This document shows, one piece after another, positions 1 to 12,581 of a stretch of DNA of 64,000 nt. The DNA is taken from contig NC_061067.1 of NCBI RefSeq assembly GCF_021917145.1, positions 5,375,874-5,439,873 of the forward strand, in the 5' to 3' direction. A program made the position numbers and the translations under genes. The notes beneath the pieces are model-generated. The model ran no database searches. It saw nothing but the letters and a program-made list of their open reading frames with translations, and was not told the DNA's origin. The stretch is from Hypomesus transpacificus (Eukaryota; Chordata; Actinopteri; Osmeriformes; Osmeridae). How positions within the stretch are numbered: position 1 is the stretch's first letter; the number at the start of each line of letters is the position of its first letter.

Positions 1-184
1 TCAAACAAAATGTGATATTTTCTTAGTTGTGCATCAGATCCTGATGTAAATACCTGGAAATAAAAGCTGAAACGTTGATCTCTGGTCTCACGTTCATTAT
101 TTGATGTCAAGCCCAAATGTTTTCAGTCTACAGCAAAAATAAGGAATTCACCTCACTGTTCCAATACTTTTGGAGGGCACTGTA
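1..184. mobile_element. Terminal part of a Tc1/mariner-like DNA transposon
   Basis: The stretch ends in CCAATACTTTTGGAGGGCAC followed by TGTA. This is the reverse complement of the common fish Tc1 terminus (CAGTGCCCTCCAAAAGTATT type). The AATAAA-bearing segment before it (AAATAAAAGCTGAAA near 59) is also typical of the 3' end of such elements. Only the end lies in the window; no transposase reading frame is visible. The boundary falls at a TA dinucleotide (183-184), the expected Tc1 target-site duplication. The second copy of the flanking DNA (from 14016) lacks the element. Recognition is from memory of the family, not a search. Confidence 0.75.
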
Positions 185-3100
185 TAAGTGGTTTGCTTAT
201 TTCAGGTACTGGTACTTGAAAATATGGTCTAAACCAGAAGGGACTGCTGTGCCAGGTCAATGCTTTGGAGGTTGTTCTGTTATTAATGAAAGGAAACCAT
301 ATCTTCCCCTCCAGCACCTCATCGGTAGGAAATTGTAGACTTCAGAGATAGAACTACATTTCTCAATAGAACGGCAAAATGTTACTCTTTTACCTTCAGA
401 TTTTATGTTTAAAGCAAAAAGCTGTATTCTTTCAATGTTGCTTTCCTCTCTCCCTCCATCTCTATATCCATCTGTCTCTTTCTCTCTATCTCTCTTTCTC
501 CTTTGGGGCCAATGATAGCTCTCAGAGTTCCCGCTGTTGCTGGGTGCCGGTGAATACTGACTCCTTCGGCCCCCTGAGATCTATCCATCTTTAGATTAAT
601 TATCTGAGCAGCTGCACTTTTCTAAAACGACTGATGCAAATGACTTCAAATTACTGTTAAGGAGACTAAATTAACACTCCGGCCTTTTGAATTCATCAGA
701 GCCCACAATCGCTTGTGGGCAAGCATGCCCTTGAGATCAGTTCTGCTCAGCTGGGACTGATTGTTGGAGAAGGCAGGAGTGGCACAAGGAAAGACAGTCA
801 GATGAGGGAGATATAGAAAGTGAGAGCGAAAAAAAAGGAATACAGAGAAAGTACAGAGTACTGAGAAACAAGCATATCCCTCTGAGTCACACACCGACGT
901 GTTTCTTGAGGGATGAAGCCACCAGTCGTTCTCATGATGCAGTCCCGCCCCATTAACCTTGCAAGACATTAAACCCTCCCCTCCCCCCTCCTCCAAGCCT
1001 TCAAATCAGCAGACCAAGATCCCCCCCCCGTCCTTCATCAAATCACGCCTCTGTCAAGTGAGCGTGGGACAAACTTTTGCTCTTTTTTTTTCCTGGGAAA
1101 AGTATACAGGTTTCTGGAAATTGATTCAAAGCATGAAGTCATCATCACTCAGGGCAGGAGAGAGACAAAAAAGATACATTGACAGCACAAATCACAGACA
1201 TGAACCTTTCCCCGTTCTCTTTGATTCTCATCAGTGGCACACTCATCGTCCTCTTTAGAGCCTGTGTGTGTGTGTGTCTGACCATGTCAAATCATTAAGT
1301 ATTCTTTCAACACAGACCCACTGTAAAAGACACATGGCTATGAGTGTGCTAGCCAACGGTTATTTAGTTGCTCAGTGCTCTGGACCGTCTAGATCCAGCC
1401 ACTATGAACTGGAAACTAGTGAACTGAAAAAGCGAGATAGCCAAAGAGGTGGACTTGCTGTCAAAAAAATAAAAAACAAGGACAGAAGGACCCATTTCTT
1501 TAGAACAAAGCTGCCTCTGATTCTCACGTTCTTCTGTGCACAATCCCTGCACACTTTCTGAAAATGTAGATGTCGTGTTCTATTATGTTGAATTTATTTT
1601 CTTAATCACCCCTAATGTCATTATGCAATAAACCTGTTCCAAAGGGCTAAACAGTGCCAGGGGGCCTGCAGAGAGGGCAATTTCACAGCTTATTATGGTC
1701 TAGTCTTAATATTTTCCGATGTATCCAGTCACAAAGGACACGAGAACATGAGTTGGGGTAAAGTAATTTGTCCTTGATTCTTGCTAATAAGTATTTCCAA
1801 TGCTTTTTGTCAGTCAAGGACTCATTCTATTGTTTATTTTTGCATTATTTAATTAATCAGAAAAAACCTAAGAACACATTTTCCATTATGAGTACGGTAA
1901 ATCAATATTTCACTGTTCATTCATGTATGAATAATTCATTCATAATTTTTCATAGACTGACTACTGCACACTGTACGAGGTGTATTTGCATTTAATTCCT
2001 CATCAAACAACCTGTATATGATCGCCTCAAATATTATAGTTCACAGCTCGGATTATCATCTCCATTTGTGGGAAGCATGCATCTTTCCTTTGAAAGTCAT
2101 TGTTTAATAATACATTACCTGAAGGTGGCCCTCCCCTCTGGCACAAACTCACACCACTGTTTCTTGTAGTTCTCCACAACTCTGACTCGCATCTTCATGA
2201 GCCTGTCCTACTGTAATTTACGCTGCTGTACACTACATCCATGTCCAATAGCCAGTCAAAGAACAAGTTCAATGATTTCAATCCATTTATTGTTGCCACA
2301 TTGTTAACAATACCATTCCTAAAATTGATATTTCTCACATAACTCATCGTTGACACATTCATAATTCATTTTTTAAAGTGGTTTCCTCTGAATATCTGCA
2401 ATCATCATCCTGATGTTGTTACTGTGTCTGCTGGTTTAAAATGCTCAGCAAGGTTTTATAAGGCTGGGTACAACAATACCAGGATCTGGCTTTCCTGAAT
2501 CTCTGTAGTGTGGATGGTGCCGCATGACACCCAGGATCACTCTTAAAACAACGCTGGGTGTTTAACTGAGTGTTTATGCCTGACTGGGCCCATTATGCAG
2601 AGCGGATAAGAGTAACAATGTAAATGTAGGCCACTGGCATTAAATATCAACGAGCGTTTCTGCATTTAATTCTGTGTTTAATTATGAATGATTTCCACTT
2701 CTGCTCTAGCAGAATACTGACCTGTGGGAGTTGGTGTAGGTACTCTACCCTCACACACATCAGGTCTTAGCGTGCTGATCGGGCTGTTGCAGCCGTACAG
2801 AATGCACTGGGGTCAGGAACAAGTCACAGCCATAGAAACGTTCATAATCCCTTTATCTCCACCAGGCCTTGTGTAGCTTTAGACCCCGGCCCTGCGCTTT
2901 AGCTTGTCTCACAGATTTATTAATTTCATGCTGCTGGACCTGAAATAGAGGATTAAGAAAGGTGAGACTCCCAAGAGATGGGTTATGAAATTGGGGTTAT
3001 CATTGGCTTGCCTTGTGATGATGTCAAAAAAAAGTTGATGTAACTGTGGGCAAATGTAATCACAGTTTACACTGACACATACAGTTTTGGCCATGGAAGA

Positions 3101-3379
3101 GAACACATAGGCATGAGATGTATCTAAGCATCTAATTCTCAAACTTTCTAGGATGTGATTCTTACGTAATGAGCTGGTGTTTTCAGATGAAACTGAACAC
3201 CCTATTGAGATCAAAGCTTATGAGAAAGACAAGGAAAAGTAGCCAAAGGGACAATTATTTAAATTTCATAACAGAACTTTTCAAAGGCTTTTAGAAGGCC
3301 TACCCTCATTACCCTCATTATGCTGTGGCTTGAGATTCATTTTAATTATAGGCAAAAGTGTGTGGGTGTGTTTGTAAGG

Positions 3380-3431
3380 TGAGTGAGTGACTGAGTGACT
3401 GAGTGACTGAGTGACTGAGTGACTGAGTGAG
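3380..3431. repeat. GACTGAGT octamer microsatellite, copy 1
   Basis: About six units of GAGTGACT follow one another without spacers. The counterpart in copy 2 is at 17181-17231. Confidence 0.9.
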
Positions 3432-3496
3432 CGTGTGTGTATGTTTGAGAGAGAGGAGGGGTAATATTTTGTCCCATGAACTATACTTTTTCATGT

Positions 3497-3695
3497 GTGG
3501 GAGTCAGATGGCTGAGCGGTGGAGGGAGTCGGGCTAGTAATCAGAAGGTTGCCGGATCGATTCCCCGCAGTGCCAAATTACGTTGTGTCCTTGGGCAAGG
3601 CACTTCACCCTACTTGCCTCGGGGGGAATGTCCCTGTGCATACTGTAAGTCACTCTGGATAAGAGCGTCTGCTAAATGACTAAAATGTAAATGTA
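3497..3695 (+). mobile_element. tRNA-derived SINE, copy 1
   Basis: A pol III A-box-like motif (TGGCTGAGCGGTGG, 3509-3522) and a B-box-like motif (GGATCGATTCC, 3554-3564) give a tRNA-Leu-like head. A body follows with CTTGGGCAAGGCACTTCACC, and the tail reads TAAGAGCGTCTGCTAAATGA with short ATGTAAATGT repeats. This head-body-tail order is that of fish V-SINE/HpaI-like elements. It is not a functional tRNA: no acceptor stem closes. Outer limits are approximate, since no clear target-site duplication was found. Confidence 0.8.
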
Positions 3696-4636
3696 TGCCT
3701 TCTCTTTCCTAAGAGACAGGAGCCATGCTCTATTACATATATATGAGCAAAATCTCCACCAGAATCTGTTTTGGGAAGTTCTTACAAGTAAATACATGTG
3801 ATTACATTTTCAAACCGATTGTCCCCCCTCCCCCCCCCCCCAATCCCCCTCATCCTTCAAAATAAAAAACAAACACAAGCTTAAGCACACCCACTCACCT
3901 CATCAGACTTCCTTTACATAATCAATGAATCCCATCTCCTCACATTCTGCTAGTAGTTTCTGGAGCTCAGTATAATTTACAGTTATTAGAGGATAGGACC
4001 GCCTCTCCCAGCTCACTGGGAAACAGCATTTATCATGGTTATTTAGGACTGCAGACAGAGCTCTAATAGACCACCATTCTCTCTCCACTCTCTTTCAGAA
4101 TGAATGTTTGGCCCAGTAAGTCACTCAAAGGCAGCTGGAGAATGAATGGGAATTAAATATCTTGATTTAGGGTCCATTGAGTCTTTGCAGACTTTGCTAA
4201 AAACGTCACACTTCATTCCCCGCAAAGATGTATTTGACAAAAACAGAATTGGTCTTAGCCAAAACAAAACAAAATCTGTATTGAGAGAAATTATCCTGGC
4301 CTCAAAATATAAACATCTACATTTGCTTACAGTATGTTTTTTATGTTTTGGTCTGTCAAGAAACACAATTCTACACTACACAAAACAATGCACCTTGTCA
4401 TTCTGTAGTTATATTGGTGTATTCAGGGGCAACACTGGTGAGTTACTCATTACTACTAAAATGTAGATTGTTTGCATTCAATACCAATGCACACCAATTG
4501 ATCACTGGGGTGACTGAATGTCACTGGAGATTAGCCTTCCTGCTGTGTGTATTATTACAGAGCCCCTAATTTACAATTGCTTTATAATTAATGTGTTCCA
4601 TCTGTATAGATCATTTGCTGTGTGAACTATATTGAG

Positions 4637-4725
4637 ACATACAGTGGCATCAGTAAGTACTCACATCCCCTCTCTTCAAGCACACTTTATTGTGTTGCAA
4701 GTTTATTCATAAATGGATAACGTTT
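4637..4725 (+). mobile_element. Degenerate Tc1-like terminal repeat fragment
   Basis: TACAGTGGCATCAGTAAGTA, then CTCACATCCCC and a TTTATTGTGTTGCAAG segment, resembles the common Tc1 terminus CAGTGCCTTCAGAAAGTATT…CACACCCC…TTGTTGTGTTACAG with several substitutions. No transposase remains. The same fragment is at about 18433-18516 in copy 2. Confidence 0.5.
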
Positions 4726-4949
4726 ACATTGGGGTGTTTTGATGTAGGCTGTAGGCAACTCGCACTGAAGACATTCATCTATGGATCACTCGTGTATTCT
4801 GATGGTCTCATGGTGGTGATAATGTACAGCCTTTGTCTACCCCCCACTGGGTGGGCCAGTGATCAAGTCAAAGTCGTCCCTCATCAGTCCGTACTGTGTG
4901 CAGTTAACTGGAGCTAACACCCCTGCAGCACTGCCGGCTGGACTCAAGG

Positions 4950-4961
4950 GCTCTCTCTCTC

Positions 4962-5041
<80 letters not shown>

Positions 5042-5101
5042 CCTCTCTCTCTCTCTCTCTCTCCCCACTCTCTCTCTCTTTCTGTTTCTCTGTCTCTCTC
5101 A
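4950..5101. repeat. (CT)n microsatellite, copy 1
   Basis: A nearly pure CT dinucleotide tract with a few CCCC interruptions and a TTTCTGTTTCTCTG variant end. The copy 2 allele (18740-18868) is about 20 bases shorter, as expected for two alleles. Predicted Leu/Ser-rich peptides across it are artefacts. Confidence 0.95.
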
Positions 5102-6266
5102 CTGTGCTTCCTGATTAAATACTTTAACAGAGAAGATTAGCTCAGTGGCTAAACACTTACAGTAACTCAATCACGTAGCAAGCTTGTCTCTGATGCAAAA
5201 AATAAAAACAACTGCACATTTGTGCAAGAAAACATGCTTGCACGCGCAGGCTACACACATCCAAGTGTACTGTGACAAATTAAATCAGTGTTACTAACTG
5301 ATTCATAAGTTGTTTGCTAGTTAACCACATCAAGTGTTATGTTGACTCATAAAAAGTAGGCCCACCATTTCCTGTTAAGAACAGTGGGTTGGGAATGTGT
5401 CGATCTAGCGAAGGAGACATGGAGGCACTTTACGTAAGAGTGGCATAATTCACACTAACGCAGGACTCCACAAAGCAACCCACCACAGCACCATCTGTGA
5501 CTGCCATGACTGGACGCGGTGACTGGAGATGGAAGAGGGCCATGACTGGACCGATGACTAGAGATGGAAGAGGTTACTGCATGGGTGTATCTCTACTCCC
5601 TGGGTCTGGCTTTGTGCGCCGGCTGGTAATGAAGTTCAGTAATAATGTACAATATGTACATTGCAACAAAGTACAACTTTCTTAAAAAGGTATGTGTACT
5701 TGACTACAATAATGGGGAACATATCAAAATACAAAATAAAAAGGATGATGAAGATAATATGCAGACTAAACTGTGTTGACTTTTTGTTATTATGAAAGAA
5801 CCGACGATTACATTTCCGTCATTCATGATAGTTGAATTCATTTAGCAAATTCCTGGTATTCTGTCTCCTGTCTTTAGGATGGAATCACATTCTTTGACTA
5901 AACAACACAATTGCAGACAAAGGTAACCTTTCACTGTCTGGGAACGTGGGCATGTGAATGTTGTGGGATAGATCTGATCACACCAGTGTTCCACACGCCT
6001 CCATCCATCTGTTACACGCTGGTAGCCCAGCCTGTCATCGTTTGGTTCACCACACAAATCTAAAAATCACTTCTATTTTAAGAGATGGCCACACCCACAG
6101 CCTTTGCTGTCACTCACCTTTGATCACCTATGGCTGAGTAGGCTCCTGTGTGGCTTTTTACAGTATGTGCTGTGCATCGGATGAAATTGCTGACAACACG
6201 TTCTTCGATGTCTGTGTATTGACAACTCTCAACTCTCATTAAGTCCCACACATCAATGCATAGCTG

Positions 6267-6352
6267 GGAGAGTCTTCACCACACCATTACTGAGGGAGAG
6301 TCTTCACCACCACCATTACTGAGGGAGAGTCTTCACCACACCATTACTGGAG
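6267..6352. repeat. About 28-bp minisatellite, three units, copy 1
   Basis: Three units of GAGAGTCTTCACCACACCAT plus TACTGAGG lie head to tail; the middle one has an extra CAC. The copy 2 counterpart, about 20029-20112, also has three units. Confidence 0.8.
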
Positions 6353-6894
6353 AGGGAGGCAGGGAGGGGAGCAGCGATACAGTTTCATTCAGCTCAGCCC
6401 TGCAAAAAATAAGCAAGAACTACACATGCCAGAGAAAGGTGCCAGTGTGTGCATCTATGTGTTGTAGAAACCCAGGGGACTTGAAGGCCCGATACACAAT
6501 AAAATAGGACTCAGACAGGGGGGGGTTGGACATAAATTGGTCTTTACTATAGGATTTCAGGGTAAGGGTAGTGGGACAAACTTTAAATTAGGGTCTGTTG
6601 TCCTTTAAGGAGTGTGGTTCTGGGGGGGGGGTCAAAGCAGAGGGAAAGGTTAGTTGGTTGGACAACGCTCCCTCCAGCGTTGTCTCTCAGGTTCTCCCCT
6701 GCGGCCTTGGGCTGGCTCCCTTTAAGCCCTCGCCTGATTGTCTGATGGGCTCCAGGTGTGACCAGTGCCATGTGCCCAGTGGCTGCAGCACCTCGACAGG
6801 CAGGTAGACTCCCTCTATCACCCTCCCCCAATTGAAGTCGATGGACCCGCCTTCGGGGCCGAATTGGCTGGTCTGACTCCCCTGGTTTGCTACA

Positions 6895-6933
6895 GTGTGT
6901 GTGTGTATGTGTGTGTCCTGTGTGTGTGTGTGT
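6895..6933. repeat. (GT)n microsatellite, copy 1
   Basis: An alternating GT tract with one TATG and one CC interruption. The copy 2 equivalent is at 20641-20683. Confidence 0.9.
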
Positions 6934-7637
6934 GATATGTAAGTCTCGGTATATCTTTCTCTTCATCTGTATCCAACAGTATATGTGTGTATGTGGGTGC
7001 TTTCCAAACAAATGTCTATTAATTCATTTTGGGCCCGAGCGAGGATGTGGTCATGTGTGGCTCTGACAGGCGAGTGGTGCTACAGTGGGCCCGGGGCCAT
7101 TGAGCCCAACAGGGTCACATCTGGGGGCTGGTAGCAGAGCCCCAGAGAGGGCTTCTCTGCACGGACCCATGCATGAGTGGCTCTCTGTGGAACTCGGCCT
7201 AAACATCTTTTTTAAGGGAGGCTGTAATATCTTTAAACAAAATACATTTATACTATGCCATTTAGGCTGAGCTAATATTTGGATTTGGAAAGGGATGGAT
7301 GCATTTCGACCAGTGTGGAACATATTCTGGCATTTGTATTATGGTGTCACATAACTCATTTTATGCATACTGATCATCAATCAATCATGCATACTTAATC
7401 TTTTTGGTCAACAAGCCTGTTGTCAAAATGGATACCTTAGTCTAAATAATGTAAAGGGATGGTTGAGGGCATATATAGATCATGGATAACTTATTTTTGT
7501 CTGTCGGCGGTAAAAGCCACCTGTAATACATCCCTGTCCAGAGAGATAGTAAACCAATTTTGGAAATGGATGGGATGAAAACAGATAATGCTCCCCTTAG
7601 AGAAATACAGATTTTTTAGGGGGTGGTTGGTGGTGGT

Positions 7638-7797
7638 GGGGGGGGGGGGGGGGGGGGTGAACCAGCTTCCCTGTTTGTCTGTCTGTCTTTCATTTTTCTT
7701 TGTTTCTGTCTGTTTGCCTTCCTGTCTGCATGTCTTTCTGTCTTCCTGTCTGTCTATTTGTCTGTCTTCCTGTCTGTCTGTCTGTCTGTCTGTCTTC
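7638..7797. repeat. 20-G homopolymer followed by (CTGT)n tract, copy 1
   Basis: Twenty consecutive G (7638-7657), then after a short spacer about 120 bases of CTGT/CTTC tetranucleotides. The copy 2 equivalents are 21383-21402 and about 21418-21549. The tract accounts for the cysteine/serine-rich open frames here. Confidence 0.9.
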
Positions 7798-10018
7798 CAT
7801 CTCTTTCCCTCCCTTTCCACCTTTTCCCTCTTCTCTTTGATGTACTGTTTCATGAGCGAGTGGTCCTGCTCCTCTGGCAGTGATCGTAAACGACCCCGGC
7901 CTCCCCTAGTGCACTGTCAGCCGCTTTCAGATGATCGCCTGTACCTCAGGGGCTATACATCAAACAGTGCCCCCCTGGTGCATGGCATCCCACTGCCCCT
8001 GGCCTGGCCATAGCCTCCACAGCCCAAGGGCAAGGCAACCTGAATTTCTGCTTCATTGGTCTCTGCCTTCCCAATCCTACACTGGTTGTTTACTGGACAT
8101 ATTATTGCGACATTTGTTAGCTACTATACTTGGCTTTGCGAATATGACATGATCTTTGAAATGGCTCTGGGGAGTCAGTAAGTGGGCCTGTTGTAGGCAT
8201 ATCTCTTGAACGTTTAGGTGTATTTATTCCCTCAAGGTATTTTGCAATTCTCCCGTTGTGCTTGGGGGGAATTGCCTCCTCTACTTCTATTATGGAAATG
8301 TGTCTCAACAGATGTGTTTCAGATAAACAGGGAGCTTGTGGGAAAGGACTGTCCACTCACCTTAAGAGTAATCTTGATTCAGGTTATATGAGATGTCACA
8401 CTTTTGCCGTAATGCTGGAAATCAACGCAAACTATCATCATTGGCAAGTCAATCTGAGCAACAGCAGTGTAATCACACCCATATTTAACTTGACACAGTT
8501 ACCAAACACACCCTTTCTTCTCCTTAAACCGCCTCCAGTGGATCAAAACAGAAACAAACCATGTATGCCAGGTATTGTGAGGTTGTCTGTATCCCTGTGT
8601 TGCTATGTCATCGTTCCCCCTCACCCCTCTCCTTAAAGCGAAGAGTCATTTGCAGTTTATCACATTTTCAACTGTCATTTACATGTTGTAAAAAAATCCA
8701 CATTTTTTCATTTGTGCCCAAACCACAATCTGATTTGTTCCCCGTTTTTCATATTCAATTGTGGTCCTCCTACATTTACATTTTACATTTTACATTTACT
8801 CTTGGAGTGTAGGTATGACCTTGGAGAGTTGGAAAGGTAGATTATGTCTCTTCATGATCTTGGAGCATCAAAGTAATAGACACTGGAGAGAGAGGAAGCT
8901 GACTTTGGTATAAGGCATCCATTATTTTCTTTCATTTGAATCTCGTTTTTTTCCGATTAATAACCCCAAATTAGAAAGGTTTCTTGGTGGAAGAGACTGG
9001 GTTGAGCACATTAAGTATGTATTCAAGAGTAACACAGTAGAATAAAAAAAAATCTTATGAATGAAATTGAGTACCCTTATTGACTTTCAATGAACTTTGA
9101 AAGTCGCAGTGAATGAGTGGATTTCCCCTTCTTGGATTTTCTCCTTTTTTAATCAAGTTCAATTTGATCCTGCTGCTGATAAACAGCTTTAGCACAATTT
9201 GTTTGTGTTTTTGGCTTCTTTCAGCAATTAACTCAAATGAAAGGGTTATGGTTAGGCTTGCAAAAACAAGAACAAGCCAGCAGTCTCATGTACATTACTA
9301 ATCTACAAATAGGTCTATTATCTTAATCAACATTATTTATGTTTACTAGATCTCACCATGTGTGTTTTAGAGTACTGTACAGACATGATAGTCTGGAATG
9401 TAAGTTACAAAGTAAAAAGACATGAACGCATAAATAAACGTTTAAAAAAAATCCACAAGTTTCAAATAAAAAGGAAATCAACCAAGATAATGTACTGAAA
9501 TTTCAATTTCAGAACAGTTATGGATTTAAAACTGAGACACCAGCGAGTTAACATTTACATCATATTTTCAGGTAGGAGCTGATGGAAATCATCAGACTGT
9601 TTTAATTTCACACTTCATAGTGCTTCCGTCAAGCACCTGCTCATGGTGATACAGTATGTAGTTGAGTGGTAACTCAGGTAGTGTTTAGGCCTCTGGCACA
9701 CTGTGACGTAAAATTGTAAGGCTAAATACAGCTCAACAGTCATCCTGTCCATCAACACTAACAACAAACAACAGTCTGTGAACAAATACTTGATAAAAAA
9801 TCATGCATTGCCTTTATAAATCCTCTTGAAAACCGTTTACGGCAGTACGGTGACGTATGTTGTAATCTCTCCTGTTTTTCTTTTAACTTCTCTCTTGTCA
9901 GTTTTGTATTTATTTAATCCATACAGCGATCTGAGAAAACATGATTGTTTCACATATCTTTGTCAATCCTCCCTAATCCTCCCAAAGCATGTTACTGTTT
10001 TCCAGAGGCCGTTGCTAT

Positions 10019-10079
10019 AGTGTGTGGTGTGTGTGTGTGTGTGTGCGTGTGTGCGTGTGTGTGTGTGTGGGGGGGGGGG
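10019..10079. repeat. (GT)n plus G-run, copy 1
   Basis: GT repeats with GC interruptions ending in a G run. The copy 2 equivalent at 23761-23822 has more GT units and a shorter G run, an allelic-type length difference. Confidence 0.9.
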
Positions 10080-10810
10080 TCCTCCAGAGCAAGAAAGGAT
10101 TTCAGTACATGATGCACATGCAATAAAATTGTCGGCTGTTTCTTGTTGACGTTTAAATTAAAGTAAATGACTACCCTTATGAGTAACACAGTGGCTAGCA
10201 AAATGTTTACACACCTGTGGGAAAGCCTGCATCACTTTGTCACCACACAAGCGTTGACTGTGAGCCCCAGGAAGAACACCGGGCTACACTGACAACTGAG
10301 GCCAACATTTTTATAATAAAATGAATTGAAGTGCTAAATGTTTATTTTATAAATTTGATTTCAATTCTGTGTTTATGACTACAAGCAAGGGCCTGCTTTT
10401 TTACATTTGTATTAACATAGCTGTACCGATAAACACATTAATCATTAGCGTGTGCAGATAAAGCTATTTCCAAAGGCATCTTTTACTTTATTTTTTATTA
10501 TCTAAATCACTTTTCCAAGAAAGCTTTATATACTGTGTATAAATTATTGTTTTCATTTATCATAGATGGAGGGAATGCATTTTTGAAGATGGTTGATCCT
10601 GGTCTTCCCTGAAATTGAAATTAGAACATATCTCATCGGCCTCTCAGCTGAAACCTCGTAATCAGATGCACTCAAATCAATTTTAGCAGCCAATTAACTT
10701 TTTCCACCTCTATTCCTATCAAGGAATCAGTCATTCCACGCAATATCAGTGTATATGACTGCCCAAGTTTCAGTTCTACCAAAGAAATGTGCTTTGCCTA
10801 TGCAGATAAA

Positions 10811-10837
10811 GGGGGGGGGGGGGGGGGGGGGGGGGGG
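10811..10837. repeat. 27-G homopolymer, copy 1
   Basis: An uninterrupted run of 27 G after GCAGATAAA. The copy 2 run (24551-24579) has 29 G. Confidence 0.95.
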
Positions 10838-11799
10838 CTGAGTCTTTTTTATCAAACCTTATATCAAAGTCAATCCCACCAGACCACAGCACCACTTATG
10901 ATATGATTCCTTTGAGGGAACAGCCTGGCTCTTTAAGCAGCCTAGAAGCAAAAACGTTAAAAATAAAACGCCTGCTTGCTCCTAGCGACAGATATCCTTC
11001 CATCCAAGAATGGCTAAGGTGACGTATGGTTACATGATTTATTAGAGCTCCAACCCGTTATCTCCAGCCCGCTCATCTGAACAGAGGTATGCATGCATCA
11101 TACCACTGCAGAAAGTAAAAATAAAATCGGGAAGGTTGTTTTTTCCCCTCGTCATAATGACGTTTGGCTTCTGATTTGGCTCTCTTGTCCTGTTAGCTGT
11201 AATTAGAGGCAGGAACGCATGGACTGGCGGCGGAAGGATGAGGCCAATGCCCCTGCACATCCAGGGTTGTTCACAGTGGATGTTATCTCCACACAAACAC
11301 ACACTTTGTGTTTAAAGTTGTGGAATGATGCATTATGGATAAAACTGATTATTTATGATCTTAATCTATCTATAGCATTAGAATATGTATGTAGCCTAAT
11401 AAAGAGAATATTCAATTTAGCCTACTTAGCTTGTTATTGTCTGGTATCTGTGGTATTGTGTGGTAGGCTATCTACTTGCTGCATACTTCCTCGTTTAGTT
11501 ACCACAACTATTCATCCAAATAATCATTAATATTTTGAGGAGTTTTAACAATACATTTAGATACTCAAAGTTTGAAGTGATAGGAAAGCTAAAATATGAT
11601 AGGCCTATCATGATCAACATTTGTTAGACAGACAACATTGTAACTTAATCCGAAAGAAAGTCTCATCGCTTGGTTTTAGAATTGCGTCGACCCATTTTGT
11701 TACATGGACCTTTTTTGTTACATGGACACAGAGTTTGCAGTGTTTGCCTTAAGGTTATTGTCACTTTCCCTGATGTCATATTTGGGGTAGGGGGAGGGG

Positions 11800-12057
11800 G
11801 TATGGAGAAATGAGCAAGAGAGCGCGCTACCGCTCGGATGCTCGCAGCAGCCCACACTGTGCGTGCCCACGAGTGTCTGCCAGCCGTTGCATAGCCGATT
11901 CACTTGCCTCATCTTACCTCTCCTCTACAAACTTTGGCTACCCGTATCCTCCCAGCAAGGGAAAAGAAAACACACTAGGCTACGTCCTCCATGCCTCAGA
12001 TTTGATCTCCATAGAGCAAAAAGGATCGAATAGCCTACAGCCTAAAAAACAAGATGG
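11800..12057 (+). promoter_or_regulatory. oprk1: Probable oprk1 promoter / 5' noncoding exon, copy 1
   Basis: This stretch is richer in G+C and CpG than the AT-rich DNA around it (for example GAGCGCGCTACCGCTCGG near 11820). It ends in a good splice donor, ATGG|GTGAGT (12058). A polypyrimidine tract and acceptor, TCTCTTAG, end at 12304, 41 bases before the oprk1 start codon. Mammalian OPRK1 also has a 5' noncoding exon. The start of transcription cannot be placed; no TATA box is obvious. The same arrangement occurs in copy 2 (25535-25791, acceptor at 26035). Confidence 0.4.
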
Positions 12058-12345
12058 GTGAGTTCATGGATGCGGGTGGGTTGGATAAGGTTATGCGGTC
12101 TGAAAATTGTTTTACCAGAAATGCTTTGTGAATCACCTATTCACAGTTGACTAATAGCATGTTAAAAATATTTGATAGAGCCTAGAAAGACCCATAGAAA
12201 ACCATTCACTTAAAGAATGCCATAAAGTCTATTCAGGTATCATAATCACGTTAACTTTCCTTTTTCTCTCCTATCGGAACGGACCGCAAGAAGTGTTCTC
12301 TTAGCCCATTTCATTCGTATTGTGAGGTGGTCAAGCGTTTCCAAA

Positions 12346-12581
12346 ATGGAAAGCACTCCGGTGGAAATCTTCAAAGGAGACAAGTGTCTTTCTGCGCTCG
12401 CCGAAGACTGTTTCATTAATTCTACTTGGCTGTCTGAATCACAAACTCCCAATAGCCCCATAGCGACGAGTGGGGACGAGGAGCCCATGTCCCCAATCAT
12501 CCCCATCATCACCGCTGTCTATTCCGTGGTGTTTGTGGTGGGCTTAGTGGGAAACTGCCTCGTCATGTATGTTATAATCAG
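12346..12581 (+). CDS. oprk1: oprk1 coding exon 1, duplicate (copy 1, orphan)
   Basis: The exon encodes the receptor N-terminus and first membrane helix ([14 protein letters not shown]…, then [20 protein letters not shown]) and stops at the donor ATCAG|GTAAGG. It is the second copy of the exon at 26077-26312. No exon 2 follows: the contig ends at 13765, about 54 bases before the place where exon 2 would begin. Compared with copy 2, a one-base loss and a one-base gain 20-odd bases apart shift the frame locally, changing eight residues (SPIATSGD for RTHSDEWD) and removing an N-R-T glycosylation site. It is probably an alternative, less well corrected haplotype of the same exon, not a second gene. 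Confidence 0.7.

Noticed and set aside
3380..3431. Regular octamer repeats resembling a CRISPR-like array
   Set aside because: The units are contiguous with no spacers, so this is a microsatellite in a vertebrate genome.
3497..3580. Possible tRNA-Leu gene
   Set aside because: A- and B-box-like motifs are present, but no cloverleaf closes, and a SINE body and tail follow.
4859..5140. Leu/Ser repeat protein, and similar dipeptide-repeat frames at 18508-18885, 43112-43312 and 7491-7883
   Set aside because: They are translations of CT, CA and CTGT microsatellites.
12346..12581. A second, independent opioid receptor gene
   Set aside because: Only exon 1 exists, flanked by 13 kb of matching DNA and a gap; there is no exon 2 or 3 for it. 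A haplotype copy is the simpler reading.
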